A stretch of DNA of 46,381 nt from DASSBR01 sp035708085 (GCA_035708085.1 DASSTE010000029.1:1-46381), one strand, 5' to 3'; positions 33,961-43,686 are shown, numbered from the stretch's first letter. A program made the numbers and translations. Notes: generated by a model from the sequence alone, not told the origin.

Positions 33961-36354
33961 CTACTCCCCGTGCAGGACGTCGGCCAAATCCAGACGCCGC
34001 GCCGCCCGCGCCGGCAGCCATGAAGCCAGCAGCACGATGACACCGATCAAGCCAGCGGCGACAAGATACGGCCCCGGATCCAGCACGCTCACCTTGTAAA
34101 GCCGGTCGCTGAACAGCAAGCCCATCCAAACGGCCAGCCCGACGCCGACCAAGCTGCCGATCGCCCAAAGTAAAAGCCCCGAACGCAGCACCAGCGCTTC
34201 GATCTGTCCCGGCAGCGCACCCAGTGCCACTCGCACAGCAAATTCCCGCCGCCGATTCCTGCTCAACTGCGCAATGACGCCATAAGTGCCAATGCTCGCA
34301 AGCGCCAGTGCGACAACACCGCACGCGATGAGCAGCGTCGCCAGAGCCGCAGTGTCGCCGGCCGATGAATTGATGTAGGTCTGTATCGGTCCGACTTTGT
34401 CGAAGCTCTGGTCAGGCATGATCCGGCGGAGCATGGTGCGCAACTCACGGGCAACTACCGGCGGGGCAAGTTTCGACCGCACCAGCAGGTTCACGCGCAT
34501 GTCGGATGACCAAGGCGGACGGATCAGCATGCCGTTGGCAGTGCCTTGCCAGGCGAATGGGCCGTTGATGTTTTCGATCACGCCGACAATGCGGGTCTTG
34601 CCCGCCTTGGAGAGATACCGCCCCACCACGTCGGTTGTGCCGTACATTGTCTCCGCGAAGCGCCGGTCGACCACGGCCACGCCGCCATTTTTGTAGTCCG
34701 TGCTGTTCAGCAGCCGCCCCGCCAGCAATTTGACCCGCAACGTTTTCAGCAAACCTTTGCCGGCGGCAATATCGTTGACAAGCAAGCCGACGTCCGAGTC
34801 GCGTGCGCCCGGCGGGTGGAAGTTTTGTCTCATGTAGCCGATAAAAGGGACACCGTTTCCGACGCCGGCCGACTCAACACCCGGCAGGGCTGCAGCTGCC
34901 TTTTGTAACTTGCGCCACGCCTGTTTCTTTTGATCCGCCGACGCATAATTTGGACCCCGGAGCGACAACGTCGCCGCAATGAGGTGAGCTGCATCAAACC
35001 CGGGGCTGCGAGTCACCATCCGATTCAGCGACAAGCCGATCAAAGCTGCGCCGCTCAACAGCAGTACCGCCAGCGCGATTTGCAGCGTACTCAAGGATTG
35101 CCGCACCTTGAGGGCATTGCGGCTGCCGCCACTCTGCGCGCCCGATTCCCTGAGCAGTCTGTCGAGGCGCTTGTCGCTCGTCATCAGCAGCGGCGCGATC
35201 ATTGCGGCAGCTGAGACAACCAATGCCAGCGCGAGGATCGTTCCCACAACCGGCGCCGAAAACGCGATCCGGTAAGGTGTATCGGCTGCGGCAATGCCAA
35301 AAGAACTGAGCGCCGCAGCCGCATATCGTGCCATTGCGAGCCCGACGCCGCCCGCCATTAAGCCGAGCGGCAGCGCTTCGATCAGCGCCATGCGAAGCAG
35401 CGCCCGGCGCTGACCGCCGAGCGCCATTCGCAAGGCGAATTCGTGCTGGCGACGCAGAGCACGCACCAAGGCCAGGTTGCCCAGGTTTGCTGCAGCGAGA
35501 AGGAGGAGCACCAATGTTCCGGCTTGCATCAGCAAAAGATTGTTCTTTTGCGAGTCGCCGAACCATCGCTGTATCGGCCTAGTGGTGATCTGAAAGCCAT
35601 ACAATTTCGCGTTCTGCTGGAACGTGCTCGGCCCGCTGCTGATCAAGCGCTTGAGCCGGGCGTTAAGGGCCAATCCCACGTGTTTCAGCTTTGCGTCCGG
35701 CGCCAGGCGCACAATCGCGGGGCTCCCCCATATGCCGTAGCGATCTTCCGGCGACGGAACAGACGTAAGCGGCACCCAAAATTTGCAATGCCGGGTGGGA
35801 TAGAAAAAGCCGCGCGGCGCGACCCCGACGATCTGGTACATCACGCCATCGATTTTCAGTGGCCGGCCCACTATATGCGCATCGCCATTGAAGGCGTGCC
35901 GCCAGAAGCGGTAGCTCAATACGACCTCGTGCGGCCCGCCCTTTTTGCCCGCCGCCGCCGTCTGCCAGCGACCGAGAAATGGCTTCACGCCGAGCGTCTT
36001 AAACACATCCGGCGTGACTTTGGCCGCCGACAAGCTTTTGGGTGTGCCGTTGACCACAGCTGTCATGTTGGCGGAAGCCGATCGTGCGTACGCGGTAACG
36101 CCGGGTACAGTCGACAGGTTCAGATAGGGCGGTCCGAAATTCCAGCCGGTTTTGCGGAAGTGTTCTCGAACGATCATCAACCGGTCGGCGTGCGGATACG
36201 GCAGTGGCGGAAACAGGTAAGCATCCAGCGCCGCAAACACGCCGCCGTTCGCACCAATTGCAAGCGCGAGCGTCAGAATGAACGTCAGCGAAAAACCCCA
36301 GTGGCGGATCAGTCGCCGCAAGGCTTGTTTGAATTCCGCGAGCAGGACTCCCAT
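33961..36354 (-). CDS. MacB/ADOP-type duplicated ABC permease
   Basis: A 797-residue permease with the MacB/FtsX layout duplicated: an N-terminal helix (about 15-45), periplasmic MacB-type domain (50-245), three helices, then a second helix (about 425-445), periplasmic domain and a last three-helix group (650-780). It starts with MGVLLAEFKQALRRLIR, as in the 'acidobacterial duplicated orphan permease' group. No ATPase gene is next to it: the nearest, a Gld-type ATPase at 39592, serves another permease. It may work with a remote ATPase in export or mechanotransmission. Convergent with the M16 gene; followed upstream by repeats. Confidence 0.85.
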   Translation of the reverse strand: MGVLLAEFKQALRRLIRHWGFSLTFILTLALAIGANGGVFAALDAYLFPPLPYPHADRLMIVREHFRKTGWNFGPPYLNLSTVPGVTAYARSASANMTAVVNGTPKSLSAAKVTPDVFKTLGVKPFLGRWQTAAAGKKGGPHEVVLSYRFWRHAFNGDAHIVGRPLKIDGVMYQIVGVAPRGFFYPTRHCKFWVPLTSVPSPEDRYGIWGSPAIVRLAPDAKLKHVGLALNARLKRLISSGPSTFQQNAKLYGFQITTRPIQRWFGDSQKNNLLLMQAGTLVLLLLAAANLGNLALVRALRRQHEFALRMALGGQRRALLRMALIEALPLGLMAGGVGLAMARYAAAALSSFGIAAADTPYRIAFSAPVVGTILALALVVSAAAMIAPLLMTSDKRLDRLLRESGAQSGGSRNALKVRQSLSTLQIALAVLLLSGAALIGLSLNRMVTRSPGFDAAHLIAATLSLRGPNYASADQKKQAWRKLQKAAAALPGVESAGVGNGVPFIGYMRQNFHPPGARDSDVGLLVNDIAAGKGLLKTLRVKLLAGRLLNSTDYKNGGVAVVDRRFAETMYGTTDVVGRYLSKAGKTRIVGVIENINGPFAWQGTANGMLIRPPWSSDMRVNLLVRSKLAPPVVARELRTMLRRIMPDQSFDKVGPIQTYINSSAGDTAALATLLIACGVVALALASIGTYGVIAQLSRNRRREFAVRVALGALPGQIEALVLRSGLLLWAIGSLVGVGLAVWMGLLFSDRLYKVSVLDPGPYLVAAGLIGVIVLLASWLPARAARRLDLADVLHGE

Positions 36355-36429
36355 CTGCGTTCTCCCGGTCGAAAATCGCCTTTGGAGAAAGCCTAGCAGA
36401 TGAAGTGAAAGGGTGCAGGCCCTTCCCCG

Positions 36430-36524
36430 GTCATACCAGCGAGGGCCGGTATCCAGATCTTGATCAGTTGCGGCCTTCTGCCGCGGCCATTTTGGACTGG
36501 GTTCCAGCGTTCGCTGGAACGACG
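36430..36524. repeat. REP-like inverted pair between the permease and the DUF4340 gene
   Basis: Two palindromes face each other: ATACC/GGTAT around 36433-36452 and GTTCCAGCG (36501-36509) with CGCTGGAAC (36512-36520), a perfect nine-base stem. Outer CCAG/CTGG and GTC/GAC ends give an overall inverted layout, like the common 'GTCATTCC...GGAATGAC' intergenic repeat. The 3' end of the DUF4340 gene is 10 bases away. Confidence 0.75.
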
Positions 36525-36533
36525 AAAGGAGGA

Positions 36534-37412
36534 TTAGCCGTTCTTATTGCTGCCGACCGATTTCTTGTCTTTCGGCGTCAGCTTGAGCAGGTCGTCGCGC
36601 CGGTTCGCCGGCAACTGGTATTCGACGCCGAGCTTCGGCCGCGCGAGGGCCAGCACGGAATCGTTTTTCAGGATCTGAAAGTGGATCGGTTCTTTTTGGC
36701 CTCGCAGTTGCACCACGACTTCGCCAGTCGATTTCGACGCGTCGGCCGATTTGACGTTGAAAGCTTGCGCGCTCTGCCAGGCGTCGATCAGTTTCTGGAT
36801 TTGATCGGAGTCGATTTTGGGTTTCGACGGTGTGAGTTTCCAGTCGCCGTTATCGGCTTGCGTCAGTTTCAGATCCGGTAATGTCAGCGCGACAATTTTT
36901 GCGTCCTGGGGCAGCAGCCGCTTGCTGACGAACGATAGCGGGTCACCCTGCAACTGGTAAAACAGCATGTCGTTCGCAAGGTAGACGGTGTCGCCGCGGC
37001 GGATGTAGCGCTGGTGGTCGAGCGGATCGGAAGACCCGAACTCCAGCTTTTGATTGTTCAGCGTCAGGGTGAGTTTCGGCGGCTTGAGGCCGAATTGTTT
37101 GAGGTCGAGGCCTTTGACGGGATAGCTGCGTGTGCTGGCCTCGTCGACGCTCGCCAGCCAGTTCTTGATCAGCGCGCCGTCGGCTGGCGCGCTGATCGGC
37201 TTGAGCATCTGCCACTGTCCATCGTGTCGCTTGAAAACAGCCACCTTCTGACCCGGCTGCGCAATGCGAATGGTTTTGATGCTCGCCGGCGCGAGCGTGG
37301 TGATCGTTGTCTTCGGCTTTTTGCTGTTGGCGCCGGGCTTGAACCAGATCAGCAGCCCGAGCGCGACCAGCACCACGAGCAGACCGATATTCAGCCACCA
37401 GCGGCCCCTCAT
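36534..37412 (-). CDS. DUF4340 membrane-anchored protein of Gld-type ABC operon
   Basis: A 292-residue protein with one N-terminal membrane helix (LNIGLLVVLVALGLLIWF) and a large extracytoplasmic domain of DUF4340 type, in which repeated beta units with 'GLDLKQFGLKPPKLTLTL' and 'RYIRRGDTVYLA' are characteristic. Its ATG overlaps the stop of the GldG-like gene by four bases (ATGA), so it is the last gene of the operon. DUF4340 proteins regularly follow GldG/GldF genes; their role is unknown. A run of Lys/Asn/Ser ends the protein. Confidence 0.83.
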   Translation of the reverse strand: MRGRWWLNIGLLVVLVALGLLIWFKPGANSKKPKTTITTLAPASIKTIRIAQPGQKVAVFKRHDGQWQMLKPISAPADGALIKNWLASVDEASTRSYPVKGLDLKQFGLKPPKLTLTLNNQKLEFGSSDPLDHQRYIRRGDTVYLANDMLFYQLQGDPLSFVSKRLLPQDAKIVALTLPDLKLTQADNGDWKLTPSKPKIDSDQIQKLIDAWQSAQAFNVKSADASKSTGEVVVQLRGQKEPIHFQILKNDSVLALARPKLGVEYQLPANRRDDLLKLTPKDKKSVGSNKNG

Positions 37413-38851
37413 GCGCGGCGCCGCCTGAACCAGATAAGGCCACCATAAAGCAGCAGCAGCAAGGGCAGGGCGATCAGGAAGCCGCCCCCGAGCAGGCTCT
37501 GGCCGACCTGCGACAGTACGAGATGCTTGTCCGGCGCGGGCGGCACGTTGATGTCGATAAAGTTATCGTTGCCGCTCAGCCAGTTGAAGATGTTGAGGCC
37601 GAGATCGAGGTTACCGCCGTTGCCGAGGTAGGCGTTGGCGAGGAAGTCGCCGTCGCCGATTACGACGACGCGCTGGTCGCCTTGCGATGGGTCTGCCTTG
37701 GCCGGCGGATCCGCTTTGGCGGACGGGTCCTTTTTATCCTTCGCGGTGCCCGCTTTCGCAACCTTCTTGAGCGCCGCCAGCGGCCGCGCGAGCGTGATGC
37801 CGATATCGAGCGGCCCGCCCTGGTCGCCAGCGTCCTTGTCGAACTTGATTTCGCCTTCGAGCTTGCCGCTTTCCAGCCACGAGCGCGGCAGCGAGCGGCT
37901 CTTCAGGAATGGCGTCGCGCGCCACTTCTCGTCCGGGCCGGGCTGGACGGCCGTGGCGCCCGGAATCAGCGTTTCGATATCGAGATGGCGCGTGATTTCG
38001 CTCGGCGGATACTTTGCGAGCACCAGCCAGCGCACATCCTGTACCCCGAACAGGCGTGAGGTCGCATCGACGATCGTGCCTTTCATGAAGTGCACATCGA
38101 GTGCTTTGGCCAACGGCGCGAGACCGTGCAACGGGCCCGGATCGTGCATCCACAGCAGGTTACCGCCGCCGGCAACGTAATCCTGAATCAGCTTGACTTC
38201 GCCCGGCAGGTAATTGGCTTGCGGGCTCGCGATGACAAGCAGCGCCGTGTCCGCGGGGATCTTCGGACTCGTCGTCAGGTTGAGTGTCGCGACCTTGAAA
38301 CCTTTCGCCTTCAACGCCTTGGCGAATTGCCCGTAATCGAAGTTCGCATGGCCCTTCGGGCTGCGCTCGCCGTGCCCGGTGAGGAACACGACTTTGCTGG
38401 CGCTCGCACGGGCGATCTTGAGCAGCGCGTTGGTCAGTGCCGGCTCGGTCAACTGGCTGACCTTGTCGCTGCGGCCCTGATACTGCACGTACAGCTCGCC
38501 GTTGGACGTGATGCCGAGGTCGCGTACGCGCGCGGGCTCGGTGTCCGGATTGACGAACTTGAGCGTAATTTTCGAATCGGCGCGCTGGTACTTACCGATG
38601 AATCGGCGGATGGCATCGCGCAGCTGACCGTTATCGCGTGCGAACGCCGTAATCGTCACCGGGCCGTCGAGTGTCTTGAGCAATTTCACGCTCGCGTCGG
38701 TCAACGAATTGCGCCCGCCTGCGGTCCAGTCGGCCTGCCAGACGTACGTGCGCGTGAGGTAGGCGAGGGCGCCCGCGATCGCGAGCAGCAGCACCACGAA
38801 CACGAGGTTCTGCATGCGCAGGCCGATTTTGAGCTTGGGCGTGATTTTCAT
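37409..38851 (-). CDS. GldG-like ABC transporter auxiliary protein
   Basis: A 480-residue protein with a membrane helix near each end (about 14-32 and 455-475) and a large extracytoplasmic domain in between, which starts with the GldG-type pattern 'NSLTDASVKLLKTLDGPVTITAF' and carries FLTGHGERSPKGHANFDYGQ. This matches the 'ABC-type uncharacterised transport system' auxiliary family (DUF4350/GldG). In Bacteroidetes GldG serves gliding and type IX secretion; in proteobacteria the complex is probably an ABC exporter of unknown cargo. It follows the GldF-like permease by 3 bases. Confidence 0.85.
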   Translation of the reverse strand: MKITPKLKIGLRMQNLVFVVLLLAIAGALAYLTRTYVWQADWTAGGRNSLTDASVKLLKTLDGPVTITAFARDNGQLRDAIRRFIGKYQRADSKITLKFVNPDTEPARVRDLGITSNGELYVQYQGRSDKVSQLTEPALTNALLKIARASASKVVFLTGHGERSPKGHANFDYGQFAKALKAKGFKVATLNLTTSPKIPADTALLVIASPQANYLPGEVKLIQDYVAGGGNLLWMHDPGPLHGLAPLAKALDVHFMKGTIVDATSRLFGVQDVRWLVLAKYPPSEITRHLDIETLIPGATAVQPGPDEKWRATPFLKSRSLPRSWLESGKLEGEIKFDKDAGDQGGPLDIGITLARPLAALKKVAKAGTAKDKKDPSAKADPPAKADPSQGDQRVVVIGDGDFLANAYLGNGGNLDLGLNIFNWLSGNDNFIDINVPPAPDKHLVLSQVGQSLLGGGFLIALPLLLLLYGGLIWFRRRRA

Positions 38852-38854
38852 CGA

Positions 38855-39595
38855 TCAGCTTCGCAGGCGGTCGGCGTCGAGGCGCCGAATCGTCAGAATC
38901 ACGAACACGGCGATGACCATGACGTAATAGACCACGTCGGTCGAATTCATCAGGCCGCGCAGCAGCTTGTTGTAGTGGTGCATCAGCGACAGCCACGCGA
39001 AGGCGCTTGACTTCTCAGCGGCGAAATTGAAAATCCACAGCAGCAGGAGCACCCCGAAGGTGCCGACGGCGGCGACCACCGGCTGGCGCGTCAGCGACGA
39101 CAGGTACAGCCCGATCGCGGAGAACGCGCCGACCATCAGCGACAGGCCGACCAGGCCGCTGAACACCTTGCCAAGATCGATCTGCGTGCCGGCGAGCAGC
39201 GCGAACGGCATCATCGAAATCATCGCGACGACAATCAGCATGAATGCAAACATGCCGAGGAATTTGCCGAGCGCGATTTCCGTCGCGCTGATCGGCGCGG
39301 ACATCAGCAGGGTCAGCGTGCCGCTGCGGCGCTCCTCGCTGATGAGGCGCATCGTCAACAGCGGCATCACCATCAGCAGCACGATGCTGGTGCTGGAGAG
39401 CAGCGGGGCGGCGATCAGATCGGTGACGCCGGGGGCGTTCGGAATGGCGGCCAGGCGCGGCTGGATAGTCAGGAAGTTATCGACGCCGGTCAGATACAGC
39501 CAGGCGCAGATGAATTGCACGACGGCAAGAATCACCCAGGCGAGCGGCGAGGCGAACATCGCCTTCAGCTCGCGCCGCGCGATCGTCAGAATCAT
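38855..39595 (-). CDS. GldF-like ABC-2 permease
   Basis: A 246-residue integral membrane protein with six helices, starting MILTIARRELKAMFASPLAW as in ABC-2 type permeases of the gliding (GldF) branch, and with the family stretch 'MRLISEERRSGTLTLLMSAP'. Its start overlaps the ATPase stop by four bases (ATGA) and its stop lies 3 bases before the GldG-like start, so all are in one operon. It should form the membrane pore of the transporter. Confidence 0.92.
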   Translation of the reverse strand: MILTIARRELKAMFASPLAWVILAVVQFICAWLYLTGVDNFLTIQPRLAAIPNAPGVTDLIAAPLLSSTSIVLLMVMPLLTMRLISEERRSGTLTLLMSAPISATEIALGKFLGMFAFMLIVVAMISMMPFALLAGTQIDLGKVFSGLVGLSLMVGAFSAIGLYLSSLTRQPVVAAVGTFGVLLLLWIFNFAAEKSSAFAWLSLMHHYNKLLRGLMNSTDVVYYVMVIAVFVILTIRRLDADRLRS

Positions 39596-40539
39596 GCCGC
39601 CTCCTTTGCGCTTTCTTCGGATTGCGTCAGGTCGACGAAAATCTCTTCGAGCGACTTGCGCTCCGGCGTGAGTTCAGTGAGACCCCAGTCACCATCGACC
39701 GCGCAGCGCGCGATGGACTCGGCGGGATTGGTGTCGGTGGCGTGAAAGACGCGGACGCGATGCTCGTCGACAGGCTCGACCCGGGTCACGTCCGGAATCG
39801 CCGCGAGCATGTCGAGGCTCGGCAGCGTGCGCGCACCGACGATCAGGCTGTCGCTCTGCATGCGATCGGAGAGGCCGGCGATCGTGTCGGACAGCACCAG
39901 CCGACCGCGGTGAATGATCTGCACGCGCGAACACACCGCCTGGATTTCCGGCAGGATATGGGAGGACAGAATGACGCTGTGCGACTCGCCGAGTTCGGCG
40001 ATCAGCGCACGAATCTCGCGAATCTGGATGGGATCGAGCCCGACGGTCGGTTCGTCGAGAATCACGACCGGCGGCATGTGAATGATCGCCTGCGCGATCC
40101 CGGCGCGCTGCCGATAGCCTTTCGACAGGTTGCCGATCAGCCGGCGGCCGACGTCGGTGAGCCCGCAGCGGGCCTTCGCTTCCTCGCGCGCCGCGCGAAT
40201 CTTCGCCCGCGGCACGCGGTTCAGCCGCGCGCAGTAATCGAGGTATTCGTCGACGGAGAGTTCGTTGTAAACCGGTGGCTGCTCGGGCAGGTAGCCGATC
40301 GCGCGTTTGGCGTCCTTGGGCCGCTCCAGCAGATCAATGCCGTTGATCTCGACGCTGCCCGCACTCGGCGCGAGATTGCCGGTCAGCATCTGCATCGTGG
40401 TCGTCTTGCCGGCCCCGTTCGGCCCCAGAAAGCCGAGCACCTCGCCCTTGGCCAGCTCGAAGCTCAAGTCGCGCACGGCGGCATGCGCGCCGTAAAAACG
40501 GTCGAGTGCTTCCACCTTGACAAGAATTTCGCTGCTCAT
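39592..40539 (-). CDS. GldA-like ABC transporter ATP-binding protein
   Basis: A 315-residue ABC ATPase of the DrrA/GldA branch: Walker A GPNGAGKTT, the Q-loop GYLPEQPPVYNELSV, signature LSKGYRQRAG, Walker B VVILDEPTVGLDP and H-loop SHILPEIQAVC. The last 100 residues form the DUF4162-like accessory domain (DVTRVEPVDEHRVRVFHATD) often present in this branch. First gene of the Gld-type operon. A 23-base palindrome lies upstream of the start. It should energise the GldF-like permease. Confidence 0.93.
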   Translation of the reverse strand: MSSEILVKVEALDRFYGAHAAVRDLSFELAKGEVLGFLGPNGAGKTTTMQMLTGNLAPSAGSVEINGIDLLERPKDAKRAIGYLPEQPPVYNELSVDEYLDYCARLNRVPRAKIRAAREEAKARCGLTDVGRRLIGNLSKGYRQRAGIAQAIIHMPPVVILDEPTVGLDPIQIREIRALIAELGESHSVILSSHILPEIQAVCSRVQIIHRGRLVLSDTIAGLSDRMQSDSLIVGARTLPSLDMLAAIPDVTRVEPVDEHRVRVFHATDTNPAESIARCAVDGDWGLTELTPERKSLEEIFVDLTQSEESAKEAA

Positions 40540-40603
40540 GGATCCCGAGGATTTCGATCAAGCCGTCTCTGGCTCTTTCGGCGGCAAATCCATTTACAGC
40601 GCC

Positions 40604-40626
40604 AACTTCCGGCCACGCCGGAAGTT
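40604..40626. promoter_or_regulatory. Perfect palindrome upstream of the Gld-type operon (operator candidate)
   Basis: AACTTCCGG (40604-40612), CCACG, CCGGAAGTT (40618-40626) forms a perfect nine-base inverted repeat. It lies 65 bases before the GldA-like start and 210 bases before the FG-GAP lipoprotein, in the shared divergent region (40540-40835). That region otherwise shows no gene. No T-run follows, so it is more like an operator than a terminator. The binding protein is unknown. Confidence 0.35.
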
Positions 40627-40835
40627 CCTTTCGCAGTTTTCAGAGAGTAACGGCGGAGAAAAGTTCAATCTTGCTGCCGCACGGTATATGTTTTAGGCAT
40701 TTTGGCGGCCGAATGCAAGCCCTTCCACTGTTCATCAGGCTGCACAGCGTTCTATACTCATCCATAGGGAGATTGTCTATCAAATCGACAGCTCGCCTGA
40801 AGGGAGCGTAGCGGCTGTTCAAAGGGGAGCGAATA

Positions 40836-43610
40836 ATGTGGCGTGTTGGGAGTCGTTCGCGACTGGCGGTTGCCGTCGTACTTGTGGGCATTACGCTGGC
40901 TGCTTGTGGTGGTGGCGGAAGCGGTAACGGTACGGCTCCGGCTTCCGGCAGCAGCGGTGATCCGCCCGTTGCGCCGGGCGACAGCGGCAGCGCCTCTATC
41001 CCGGACAGTCCACCGCCATTAGTGCCGCCGAATTATGACGGTGCTACCGGCGCAGTCGATATCGGCAAAGCCAATGCCGGCCTCCTGGCACTGGAAATGA
41101 TGATCATGGTGCAGAACAGCGTGGCTTTTGCCTACGCTGTGCCGCAGCCGCCTTCGAGCGCACAAACCATTGCCCAAACAAACCCCGGGCCGCATGGCGG
41201 TCAAGTAGTCATCCAGGGCCGCGGGAATGTCGACGGCACCGGCTGGATCACCGCTGATTACCAGAATTATGAATTCGCCGACAGCGGAACGTCGTTTACC
41301 TACGACGGAACTATTCAAATACGCTACGGATCTGCGTCTACAGGTGAACAGTCGACAGTAACGGTTGACTTGGCCAACTTTACGATTTCGACTTCGGCGG
41401 CAAGCGAGACCTTTACCGGTACCGTCGCGAAGACTTCAACTACGGCCCCGGATACGGGAAAGGCGACAACCACCAGCTACCTGACCGATATCGCAGTCTT
41501 CGATAATACGGTTAAGGCGTCCCTGAAGGCTGACTACCGCATCGAATACACGGCACCTGACGTAACGATCTCCGGTAAATTGTTTGACAGCCGCCTCGGG
41601 TATGTGACGGTGGCCAGTGTGGAACCAATGCCGTTCAACGTCTTTGATGGCTCGCAGACACCTGCGGGCGGGGGCTCCATCGCGCTCACCGGCTCGGGTG
41701 GCAACGATGCAATACTGGCGGCGCTGAATCACTATTTCGGGTCCATTGGAATGGATGCGGACGGCGACGGCTTGGCGGAAGATTCTACGCGTATCGACTG
41801 GCAGGCCTTTGACCTCGATACTACGCCTACGCTGTCAGGATCTCCGCAAGCCGATGCGGTCTCACCCTCGTTGGTTGAATTAGGGAAGACGGCAAAGTTG
41901 GATGGCAGGTACAGCTATTCGCCGAATGCCAATTTCCTGCATTTCAATTGGCGGCTTATTGCTGCGCCCGCGGGCAGTGCCGTCGAGTTATCAAACCAGC
42001 ACAGCCCCGTCGCAACTTTCGTGCCGGATGTTGCCGGCGACTACCTGTTCCGGCTGGAAGTTTCAGGTCCGGCCGGCTCCAGCGCCGATGCTTTGGTCGT
42101 TCAAGGGATCCCTGAAGGCGCATATGGGGCGAATTCGCCTGGTGATCCGGTGGCCGAGGCCGGTCCGGACAGGACCGCAAGAATCGGAACGAAGGTCCCG
42201 CTGGACGCACGCAGCAGTATCGGTGGGTCCGGCGGCTTTGGTATTGGAACGTGGAGTTGGAACTTGTACCCGCCGCCGGACAGCCAGGCGGTTCTCGATA
42301 ACATGAATGCGACGCAACCGGCCTTTACGCCCGACGTGGCAGGTTATTACAGCGCAACCCTCATGGTCGGCGGATGCTGCGTCTACAATCAAGCGCACGT
42401 CATTATTGACGCCGGCGGCCCTCCTGTTCATTTTGATCCGGCGGTCGGAATCAGTCCGCAGATGGACGCCAGCGTTGTCGCTGTCGGAGATCTCAATGAT
42501 GACGGTCTGACGGATGTCGTGGTTGGATCGCCGGGGGCTTCGCAAAGCGTTATCGTCATTTATGGCCGCGGAAACGGACATTTTTCGCCGCCGGTCAACA
42601 CGCCGGTAGGAAATAGTGTCCGCGCAGCAGCCATTAAAGACATTAACGGCGACGGCTTAATGGATCTCGTGACGCTGCCGCTCTACGGTGCGGGACTCGA
42701 TTATCGGCTGCAACAGCCGGATGGTACGCTGGCACCGGATGTACACGTCAACGATACGAGCGGCACCAGCGGCTGTTCGGGAAGTATGTTGCTCATCGCA
42801 AAGCTGTTCAATGACATGCGCAATTCAGTCCTGGCGGAAAGTTGCGGCCACTACGTCATGGTTTACCCACCGGTCGCGGGGGGTGCAATCGGGGCCCCTG
42901 TCGCCATGGACGTCGGGGTTTCGCAATATTCCGGGCTGGCGGTGGGTGATGTAACGGGCGATGGCATCGTCGATCTGGAGGCAGTCACCGCTTCTCCAGC
43001 GAATGAACTTCTGGTCATCGCTGGTCAAGCTGATGGCACGTTCGCACCCGCCGTCGTCTATCCGATCGGCCAGAGCGCCAACCACATCGATATCGGAGAC
43101 CTGAACGGAGATGGCCGAAACGATGTTGCGCTCTCCAATAGCGACAGCATCGATATTCTGCTCCAGCAAAGCGACGGCAGCCTGCTGGTGAGCAAGACGC
43201 TGCCAATGACCGGGACCGCCGAAGCGCCCGCCATCGGCGACATCAACGGAGATGGGCGCGCGGACCTGATCGCCGGCGAGGAGTACTTTGACCCTGTCAA
43301 CGGTACCAGCCGAAACGACACCGGTATGTTTATTCAGGGCGCAGACGGCAGCTTGTCTCGGGAGTATCTGTATCCAGACTTCTTTGCCAACGAGGGCAGC
43401 GGCAAGATTATCGTCGACCTGAATGGCGACGGCGTCGCCGACATGCTGACGTTCGGCCTCGGCGAACTGAAGGTCATGTACGGCGACCCGCTTGGGAGCG
43501 GACAGGCGCAGACGCTGCAGACGCAGGTTCTGGAACGCTCGCCGGCGAAGTCGTCTGCGCTTCGCGCGATGCGCGTATTGCGGCTGCCGCAGCTGCATTT
43601 GCAGCTATAA
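40836..43610 (+). CDS. Large surface lipoprotein with PKD-like and FG-GAP/VCBS repeats
   Basis: A 924-residue lipoprotein with lipobox LAAC (C24) followed by Gly/Ser/Pro linker. Residues about 40-330 are a beta-rich region with no family I recognise; about 335-535 hold two PKD/Ig-like folds (SPSLVELGKTAKLDGRYSYS; DRTARIGTKVPLDARSS); about 540-890 hold FG-GAP repeats with calcium loops such as DLNDDGLTDVVV, DINGDGLMDLVT, DLNGDGRNDVAL and DLNGDGVADMLT, a probable beta-propeller. It ends with a basic tail. A GGGGAG ribosome site precedes the ATG. It is probably an outer-membrane or surface adhesin-like protein. The next gene is a related repeat protein in the same direction, 76 bases on. Base composition looks less GC-rich than its neighbours. 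Confidence 0.82.
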   Translation: MWRVGSRSRLAVAVVLVGITLAACGGGGSGNGTAPASGSSGDPPVAPGDSGSASIPDSPPPLVPPNYDGATGAVDIGKANAGLLALEMMIMVQNSVAFAYAVPQPPSSAQTIAQTNPGPHGGQVVIQGRGNVDGTGWITADYQNYEFADSGTSFTYDGTIQIRYGSASTGEQSTVTVDLANFTISTSAASETFTGTVAKTSTTAPDTGKATTTSYLTDIAVFDNTVKASLKADYRIEYTAPDVTISGKLFDSRLGYVTVASVEPMPFNVFDGSQTPAGGGSIALTGSGGNDAILAALNHYFGSIGMDADGDGLAEDSTRIDWQAFDLDTTPTLSGSPQADAVSPSLVELGKTAKLDGRYSYSPNANFLHFNWRLIAAPAGSAVELSNQHSPVATFVPDVAGDYLFRLEVSGPAGSSADALVVQGIPEGAYGANSPGDPVAEAGPDRTARIGTKVPLDARSSIGGSGGFGIGTWSWNLYPPPDSQAVLDNMNATQPAFTPDVAGYYSATLMVGGCCVYNQAHVIIDAGGPPVHFDPAVGISPQMDASVVAVGDLNDDGLTDVVVGSPGASQSVIVIYGRGNGHFSPPVNTPVGNSVRAAAIKDINGDGLMDLVTLPLYGAGLDYRLQQPDGTLAPDVHVNDTSGTSGCSGSMLLIAKLFNDMRNSVLAESCGHYVMVYPPVAGGAIGAPVAMDVGVSQYSGLAVGDVTGDGIVDLEAVTASPANELLVIAGQADGTFAPAVVYPIGQSANHIDIGDLNGDGRNDVALSNSDSIDILLQQSDGSLLVSKTLPMTGTAEAPAIGDINGDGRADLIAGEEYFDPVNGTSRNDTGMFIQGADGSLSREYLYPDFFANEGSGKIIVDLNGDGVADMLTFGLGELKVMYGDPLGSGQAQTLQTQVLERSPAKSSALRAMRVLRLPQLHLQL

Positions 43611-43686
43611 AGGGCCGCCAGTCGCTTGCAAATTTCCGGGCATGGGCTAAGGTTACTCAACAGAATGTAAAAAAGGAGGGTGTGCG

